Source of the DNA: Exiguobacterium sp. | GTDB taxonomy: Bacteria > Bacillota > Bacilli > Exiguobacteriales > Exiguobacteriaceae | Assembly: GCF_020832205.1 (NCBI RefSeq) | Contig: NZ_JAFIFD010000019.1 | Span: 32,671-96,670 of the forward strand | Reading direction: 5' to 3' | DNA: 64,000 nucleotides | Shown here: piece by piece, positions 58,636 to 64,000 of the stretch | Numbering within the stretch: the stretch's first letter is position 1 | Layout of the letters: every line of letters starts with the position of its first letter | Made by a program: the position numbers and the translations under genes | Notes under the pieces: generated by a model | Database searches by the model: none | The model's input: only the letters and a program-made list of their open reading frames with translations | What the model was told of the DNA's origin: nothing

Positions 58636-59384
58636 TACAACTCGAACAAGTGAAAAAATCGTATACGGATGACGTCCACATCGGACCGATCGACCTCGAT
58701 ATCCCGAAAGCCGGGTTCACGTCGTTGATCGGACCGAACGGGGCGGGGAAATCGACGACGCTCATGATGATCGGGCGTCTGCTCAATTTGGATGAAGGTC
58801 AGATTCAAGTTGCCGGCATGGACGTGTCGAGCACGAAATCGAAAGACTTGGCGAAAATCGTCACCATTTTGCGGCAAGAGAACCATTTCGTGACGCGTCT
58901 GACTGTGCGCCAACTTGCCGGCTTCGGCCGTTTTCCGTACTCGAAAGGACGGCTGACGAAAGAAGACGAGGCGATCATCTCGAAATACATCGACTTCCTC
59001 GATTTGACGCACCTCGAGCACCGCTATCTCGACGAACTGTCGGGCGGGCAGCGCCAACGGGCGTACGTCGCGATGGTGCTCTGTCAGGAGACGGAATATG
59101 TCCTGCTCGACGAGCCGCTCAACAACTTGGACATCGCCCGCTCGGTGCAGATGATGGAATATTTGCGCCACGTTGCCGATGAGTTCGGCCGGACGATCGT
59201 CACCGTGCTCCACGATATCAACTTCGCGGCGAAATATTCGGATCGGATCTGTGCGATGAAAGACGGGAAGATCGCCGCGTTCGGGACGGTCGATGAGATC
59301 ATGGACGGGAAAATCCTGTCCGACATCTTTGAGACGAAGCTCGAGATCATCCAAGGGCCATACGGACCGATCGCGGTCTACTAA
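58632..59384 (+). CDS. Siderophore ABC ATPase (YclP-like)
   Basis: 'LIGPNGAGKSTTLMMIGRLL', 'LSGGQRQRAYVAMVLCQETEYVLLDEPLNNLD'. Confidence 0.94.
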   Translation: MIQLEQVKKSYTDDVHIGPIDLDIPKAGFTSLIGPNGAGKSTTLMMIGRLLNLDEGQIQVAGMDVSSTKSKDLAKIVTILRQENHFVTRLTVRQLAGFGRFPYSKGRLTKEDEAIISKYIDFLDLTHLEHRYLDELSGGQRQRAYVAMVLCQETEYVLLDEPLNNLDIARSVQMMEYLRHVADEFGRTIVTVLHDINFAAKYSDRICAMKDGKIAAFGTVDEIMDGKILSDIFETKLEIIQGPYGPIAVY

Positions 59385-59404
59385 TATAGAAGGAAGTGAC
59401 GACG

Positions 59405-60109
59405 ATGCACATATACTGGACACCGATTCAACAAATTGTAAAAGAGGCGCCAGATACATACACGTTCCAACTTGAACGGCCGGACGGCTTCACGTGGGAG
59501 GAAGGGGCGCATACGCATTTCGCCTTAGAAGGGTTCAACAAAGAAGATAAACCGAACCGGAGTTTGATTCGCCACATGTCGATTTCGACGCTACCGCGAG
59601 AAGGCGTGATCGGCATCACGACCCGAATCAAAGACGAATGCTCGACGTTCAAGTCGTTGCTTCGGGGAATGGAGCTCGGCGAGAACGTCGCCATCTTCAA
59701 GACGCATTCGAACGTGCCGTTGAAGCGCGTTGGGAAGAACGTCTATCTGCTGTCGGCCGGGGTCGGCCTCGCGACGTTCCGTCCGCTCGTCCTTGACTAT
59801 TTGGCGAACGGGGAAGGCGTGCCGCACCTCCATTCGTTGAACGTCGACTCATCACAAAACTATCTGTTCGAGAACGTCTTCACGTCGACGGATACGTTCA
59901 CGGCTGAATTCGTCGATAGCCGCGGCCGTTATCACGAGACGGTCAAGACGCTCGCAGAGGATATGGACGGATTGTATTACGTCGTCGGGAGCGATGACTT
60001 CTTACGGGAGACAATCGCGACGCTGCGTGAACGGGGCATCCCGCGCGAGCAGATTGTGCTCGACAAGCATGACTTTCAAATGGATGAATTTTTAAAGCAT
60101 AACGATTGA
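59405..60109 (+). CDS. Ferredoxin-NADP reductase-fold flavin oxidoreductase (candidate ferric-siderophore reductase)
   Basis: 'RHMSISTLPREGVIGITTRI' FAD region, 'VYLLSAGVGLATFRPLV' NAD region; last gene of iron operon. Confidence 0.75.
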   Translation: MHIYWTPIQQIVKEAPDTYTFQLERPDGFTWEEGAHTHFALEGFNKEDKPNRSLIRHMSISTLPREGVIGITTRIKDECSTFKSLLRGMELGENVAIFKTHSNVPLKRVGKNVYLLSAGVGLATFRPLVLDYLANGEGVPHLHSLNVDSSQNYLFENVFTSTDTFTAEFVDSRGRYHETVKTLAEDMDGLYYVVGSDDFLRETIATLRERGIPREQIVLDKHDFQMDEFLKHND

Positions 60110-60127
60110 GCAATCTAGCGCGATTAA

Positions 60128-60175
60128 AAAGGTATCTGATTCATTCAATATAGAATGAGCCAGATACCTTTCATT
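60128..60175 (+). terminator. Rho-independent terminator
   Basis: AAAGGTATCTG ... CAGATACCTTT. Confidence 0.7.
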
Positions 60176-60187
60176 TTCTATGATGCC

Positions 60188-60628
60188 CTAGATTGTGAAC
60201 GCGATGCCTTTCGAGGTGAGCCAAGCAATCAATACACCATATCCGAATATGCTGATAGCGGAATAGATGAGGAGAGTGGAGCGCCTCATCCCGATGGAGT
60301 GGCCAATCACACCGACGACCCATGAGCCGAGTAGCGGCGTGACAAGGATGATCGACCAGCTGCCGTGCTCGCGCATCAAATGACTGAATCGGTGTTTCTC
60401 TAATCGGTCGAGCCAGCCGCTAAGACGTTTAAAACGATGCAACCAATCGTAAAAGTAAGCGAGCAGGGGAACAGGCAAGAAGTTACCGAACCCGGCCCAA
60501 AGCACCGCAGAGACACTATCGAGACCGAGTAACATCGTACTCGGGATGGCCAAATAAATCTCGAACATAGGAAAGAATCCCATAAACCATGCGGTGGCAG
60601 ACAAACTGATGTATTCAAACAGATTCAT
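60188..60628 (-). CDS. COG2426/YqaA-like small multidrug-export family membrane protein
   Basis: 'FFPMFEIYLAIPSTMLLGLDSVSAVLWAGFGNFLPVPLLAYFYDWL'. Confidence 0.75.
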   Translation of the reverse strand: MNLFEYISLSATAWFMGFFPMFEIYLAIPSTMLLGLDSVSAVLWAGFGNFLPVPLLAYFYDWLHRFKRLSGWLDRLEKHRFSHLMREHGSWSIILVTPLLGSWVVGVIGHSIGMRRSTLLIYSAISIFGYGVLIAWLTSKGIAFTI

Positions 60629-60753
60629 ATTGATTCTCCTTAGTATTAATTGTTCTAGTAACAAACAGAACTGGAAGGTTAATACGTTGATTATTCGATT
60701 CGTAAGCTGATTATGAATGGGCGATTGAGATACGACTTGCTATTGATTTAGTT

Positions 60754-60768
60754 TAGTTAACTTAACTA
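60754..60768. promoter_or_regulatory. Perfect palindrome, MarR-type operator candidate
   Basis: TAGTTAA-c-TTAACTA near TTGACT on the minus strand, upstream of 60188..60628. Confidence 0.5.
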
Positions 60769-60849
60769 TATAGTCAATGATGATGAATTGCAAGGCTAAA
60801 TGCTTTTCACTGATAGTTCGGATTCTTCTCATGAATCGGCATGAGAAAG

Positions 60850-60886
60850 CGCATCTTCGACTTCTGCGAAGACGCGCTTGATTGAT
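60850..60886 (-). terminator. Terminator downstream of trpG
   Basis: minus strand AGCGCGTCTTCG-cagaagt-CGAAGATGCGCTTTCTC. Confidence 0.55.
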
Positions 60887-60937
60887 AGGACTCGTCTTAT
60901 TTGTCGCACGTCCGGATTAATTACGGAAGTTCGACAC

Positions 60938-61513
60938 TCAGACCGGGGACACGTGCCCCGGTCTTTTCGCGCACTTCTCAACGAACCGCTCGAACAAGTC
61001 CCGCCCCTCTGGCGTCCCAATCGACTCGGGATGGAATTGGACGCCGTACGTCGGGTGCTCCGGATGCTCGAGCGCCATGATGACACCGTCCGCAGTCGTG
61101 GCTGTCACGGTGAGTTCCGTCGCTTGGACGACGAGCGAATGATAACGCATGACGTCTATCGGCTTGCCGTCGAAGAGGACACCGGGTACGGTCTCAATCA
61201 TCGACGTCTTCCCATGCATGACTTCCTGGGCCCGTCCGACCGTTCCACCGAACGCCTCGGCGATGACTTGATGGCCGAGACAGACGCCGAGAATGGGGAT
61301 GACGCCCGAAAGTTCCCGGACGACGTCGAGTGAGACACCGGCGTCATACGGACCGCCGGGACCAGGGGAGATGATGATGCCAGATGGATTGAAGTCACGA
61401 ATGTCTGCGACCGTCAGTTCATCGTTCCGGACAACTTTGACATCATCAAAGCTGGCGACGTCTTGATAGACGTTATACGTGAACGAGTCGTAGTTATCGA
61501 TGAGTAAGATCAT
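60938..61513 (-). CDS. trpG: Anthranilate synthase component II (glutamine amidotransferase)
   Basis: 'ILLIDNYDSFTYNVYQ', 'ISPGPGGPYDAG', 'ILGVCLGHQVIAEAFGG', 'YGVQFHPESIGTPEG'. Confidence 0.92.
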   Translation of the reverse strand: MILLIDNYDSFTYNVYQDVASFDDVKVVRNDELTVADIRDFNPSGIIISPGPGGPYDAGVSLDVVRELSGVIPILGVCLGHQVIAEAFGGTVGRAQEVMHGKTSMIETVPGVLFDGKPIDVMRYHSLVVQATELTVTATTADGVIMALEHPEHPTYGVQFHPESIGTPEGRDLFERFVEKCAKRPGHVSPV

Positions 61514-62841
61514 GCGAACACCTCCAAAAGGGATTTGGCTTTATGCAACGTCTCTTCGTATTCCGACACCGGGTCCGAGTCATAAACGATACCGGCTCCG
61601 GCTTGGACATGAGCCGTATCGCCTTGGACGATCATCGTCCGGATGGCAAGGGCGAAGTCGAAGCCGCCCCGGACGTCGAGATACCCGACCGCCCCGGCGT
61701 ATACTTCCCGTTTCACCGTCTCGAGCTCGTCAATGAGCTGCATCGCCCGAATCTTCGGCGCCCCGGAAACCGTACCAGCCGGAAGACAGGCGCGCAGGGC
61801 GTCGATCGGATTTAAGTCGTCACGCAGTTCGCCTGCCACTTCGGAGACGAGGTGCATGACGTTTTTGAAGCGCTCGAGCTCGATTTGTTTCGGAATCGTG
61901 ACGGTGCCGACTTTGGCGACGCGGCCGATATCGTTTCGACCGAGGTCAAGGAGCATTCGGTGCTCGGCCAGTTCTTTCTCGTCAGCGAGGAGCGATTCGC
62001 CGTGACGGATGTCTTCTTCGACCGTCTTGCCGCGCGGTCGGGTGCCGGCGATCGGGTTCGTCGTCACCCGGCTCCCGCTCACTTGGACGAGGCTCTCCGG
62101 AGAGGCGCCGAGGACGATCGCTTCCCCGAGGTCGATATAGAACAAGTACGGGCTCGGGTTCTGTTTCCGGAGCGTCCGGTAAAAGTGGAACGGGTCGCCG
62201 GTGAACGTCGCGTCGATCCGTTGCGACAAGACGAGTTGGAACACCTCACCGGCGAGAATCGCTTCTTTCGCCTTCAAGACGCGTTCGATGAATTCGTCTT
62301 TCTCGGTCAAGATGCGCTCGCTCGTCCGGACGACCGGTTCGAGCGTATGTGTCTTCGCCGTCTCAAGTTGAAGCTGCACCGCCTCGAGCCGTGCCGTTGC
62401 GTCCGTCGCGCCGGTGTCGATCAAGATGACTTGTTCCTCGAGGTGGTCATACAAGACGACCGTCTCATAGCGTTGGAACAACGCGTCCGGCAAACCGCGC
62501 GTCTCGCTCGGCGTGTTCGGAATCGGTTCGTAGACGCGCTGCATGTCATAACCGATATAGCCGATGCCGCCGCCGACGAACGGGTACGGTGCGTCCGGAA
62601 CGTCTCTTTCAATCAATGCGGACAAGTGAGCGAGCGGGTCGTCCGTCTCGATCGTGCCGTTCGCGTCCGTCACCTTTTTTCCGTCGACACGAATCGTCTC
62701 GACCGGGTTCGCCGCGATGATCGAGTAGCGGCCGTGCTTGCCTTCGGAGCGGCTCTCGAGCAACACTTTCCGTTCACCTTCTAGACGGTGGAAAATCGCC
62801 ACCGGTGTCAGTTCGTCGCCATTGATGATTCGTTGTTCCAT
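61510..62841 (-). CDS. trpE: Anthranilate synthase component I
   Basis: 'LLESRSEGKHGRYSIIAANP' (Trp-binding LLES motif), 'IAGTRPRGKTVEED', 'LPAGTVSGAPKIRAMQLIDELE'; upstream T-box with UGG. Confidence 0.93.
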   Translation of the reverse strand: MEQRIINGDELTPVAIFHRLEGERKVLLESRSEGKHGRYSIIAANPVETIRVDGKKVTDANGTIETDDPLAHLSALIERDVPDAPYPFVGGGIGYIGYDMQRVYEPIPNTPSETRGLPDALFQRYETVVLYDHLEEQVILIDTGATDATARLEAVQLQLETAKTHTLEPVVRTSERILTEKDEFIERVLKAKEAILAGEVFQLVLSQRIDATFTGDPFHFYRTLRKQNPSPYLFYIDLGEAIVLGASPESLVQVSGSRVTTNPIAGTRPRGKTVEEDIRHGESLLADEKELAEHRMLLDLGRNDIGRVAKVGTVTIPKQIELERFKNVMHLVSEVAGELRDDLNPIDALRACLPAGTVSGAPKIRAMQLIDELETVKREVYAGAVGYLDVRGGFDFALAIRTMIVQGDTAHVQAGAGIVYDSDPVSEYEETLHKAKSLLEVFA

Positions 62842-62862
62842 AAGATTGACCTCCTTAAAATA

Positions 62863-63115
62863 AAAAATCTCCCCGCCCCTCATGCCCAAACAGACATGAA
62901 GGACGAGGAGATTTCCCCGTGTTGCCACCTTCGTTGAGAGAATCCACTTCTCCCCACTCATCGCGAACGATCATTCGCTGTCCTCGGTAACGGGAGGACC
63001 CGTCAGAGCCTACGTATCGGTCTGAACGCTCAAAAGCCCATTCATGCGGGTGACGCCACCGGTTCACATCGACCACCGGCTTTCTGGAGACGTCACGTCC
63101 GCACTACTCTTCTTT
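62863..63115 (-). promoter_or_regulatory. T-box riboswitch (tRNA-Trp-responsive candidate) with terminator
   Basis: Minus strand AAGGTGGCAACACGG (62918..62932), stem I-like CCAGAAAGCCGGTGGTCGATGTGAACCGG, specifier GAA-UGG at 63038..63040, terminator ATCTCCTCG ... CGGGGAGATTTTTT. Confidence 0.88.
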
Positions 63116-63145
63116 CTCATCGCGAGTTCGTATGATGTTATCGTC

Positions 63146-63174
63146 ACTGTACCGAGTGAATGACAAATTGTCAA
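63146..63174 (-). promoter_or_regulatory. SigA-type promoter for the T-box/trpEG transcript
   Basis: TTGACA-N17-TACAGT on the minus strand. Confidence 0.7.
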
Positions 63175-63616
63175 CTTGATTCGAGAGTTGTCGCTTGGTC
63201 TGTCACTTCCCGATAAATGGGAAGGCGATGAAATAGGAGAGATGAGAAAGGGCAGATTTCATGGACTTAAAGAAATCGAGCTCCATCCGTAATAGACGAC
63301 TGCCGTATGATTTCGATGAGTGCGTTCAAAATGAACGTCAGAATCGAAGCGACTTAAGCCCTCTCTACATTTCATAGGTTGTGCCATATACGTTCATTAA
63401 AGGCGTCACCTGAGAAGTTGTTCCAAAGGTAGTAGACGTCCTGTAGAGGATAAAAAAGATTAGACTAATCAATTGTATCAATAAAGCAAATTAAAGAAAT
63501 TCCTATTTTTGATATAGTTTTTAAAGTCGGTAAATTAATTACTACTTTATTGTAAAAAGGGGAGCGTTATGTTTAGTAATGAGAAAAGAATTGAAAAGGC
63601 GCTGTGGAAAGTAAAA

Positions 63617-63655
63617 TAAAAAAGCGCTCCCTCCAGGTCTGTTGGAGAAAGCGCG
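63617..63655 (-). terminator. Terminator of the minus-strand gene at window end
   Basis: minus strand GCGCTTTCTCCA-acagacc-TGGAGGGAGCGCTTTTTTATTTT. Confidence 0.8.
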
Positions 63656-63658
63656 GAC

Positions 63659-64000
63659 TTAGAAAATTTCAGTATTTAAATAATTGACGGACACTTTGAG
63701 GTTGCCGTTCATCTTACGCAGTTCGTCGATAATCTGTTTGTCTTTCACGCCGTCTTTGTTTTGGACGATATAGACGAGCTGGATCATCGTGCCGAGGTTC
63801 GTCGTCTCGACCGAGCGGAGCGCGTAGTATTTATAATGCGCCGCGAGCACCCCGTCAAAAGCCGTCTCGTCATGCAAGTTCTCGGGCACCGTGATCGATA
63901 GCCGCTTCTTGTCCGAACCTCCACGACCGAAGTCGAAAGTGTACAAGAAGATGATGATGACTGACAGCGACACGGTAAACAAGATGGCGAGTATGTAAAA
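63659..64000 (-). CDS. DUF4956-like membrane protein, C-terminal part (truncated by window end)
   Basis: Frame stays open to the edge (FYILAILFTVSLSVIIIFLYTF ...); C-terminal ferredoxin-like part 'QNKDGVKDKQIIDELRKMNGNLKVSVNY'. Confidence 0.6.
   Translation of the reverse strand, partial: FYILAILFTVSLSVIIIFLYTFDFGRGGSDKKRLSITVPENLHDETAFDGVLAAHYKYYALRSVETTNLGTMIQLVYIVQNKDGVKDKQIIDELRKMNGNLKVSVNYLNTEIF

Noticed and set aside
58524-59459. 311-aa minus-strand ORF
   Set aside because: Antisense to the siderophore ATPase; shadow-ORF composition
61852-62784. 310-aa plus-strand ORF
   Set aside because: Antisense to trpE; no RBS or family motif
1-64000. CRISPR arrays, tRNA/rRNA genes, transposons, prophage or known anti-phage systems
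   Set aside because: No regularly spaced repeats, tRNA-like clover sequences, transposase/integrase or defence proteins recognised in translations

Overview
Chromosomal window from a Firmicute; gene content suggests an Exiguobacterium-like Bacilli (inference, not tested). No rRNA, tRNA, CRISPR array, transposase or prophage was recognised. Left third (1-20 kb): a Wzx/Wzy-type surface-polysaccharide cluster with tyrosine kinase, glycosyltransferases, EpsG-like polymerase, flippase, an L-FucNAc module (Cap5E/F/G-like), WbqC, a DegT aminotransferase, RfbA/RfbB and a priming sugar transferase. It converges through a shared terminator on a PNAG-like pgaC-pgaD-icaB/pgaB operon, followed by a DsbA-like lipoprotein and UDP-glucose dehydrogenase. 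Middle (20-45 kb): two EAL proteins with degenerate GGDEF domains, a LysM/SH3/NlpC-P60 protein, a Bce-like ABC module divergent from a two-component system, a YvrJ/DUF1659-like/DUF2922-like micro-operon, two chemoreceptors, a Pro/Glu-tailed protease-like protein and a VLRF1-type release-factor homologue. Right (45-64 kb): a cellobiose/chitobiose-type PTS operon with GntR regulator, FetAB-like exporter, an SMR pair, a Zn-PLC-like trio, a Fur-box siderophore uptake operon and a T-box controlled trpEG pair. Most notable: repeated long out-of-frame gene overlaps in the polysaccharide genes, a PgaD-containing PNAG-like system close to two EAL proteins, helically phased TAAGG repeats in the Bce-like intergenic region, the micro-operon of about 70-aa proteins, and the isolated T-box trpEG. 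All family assignments come from reading the translations; no database search was run.
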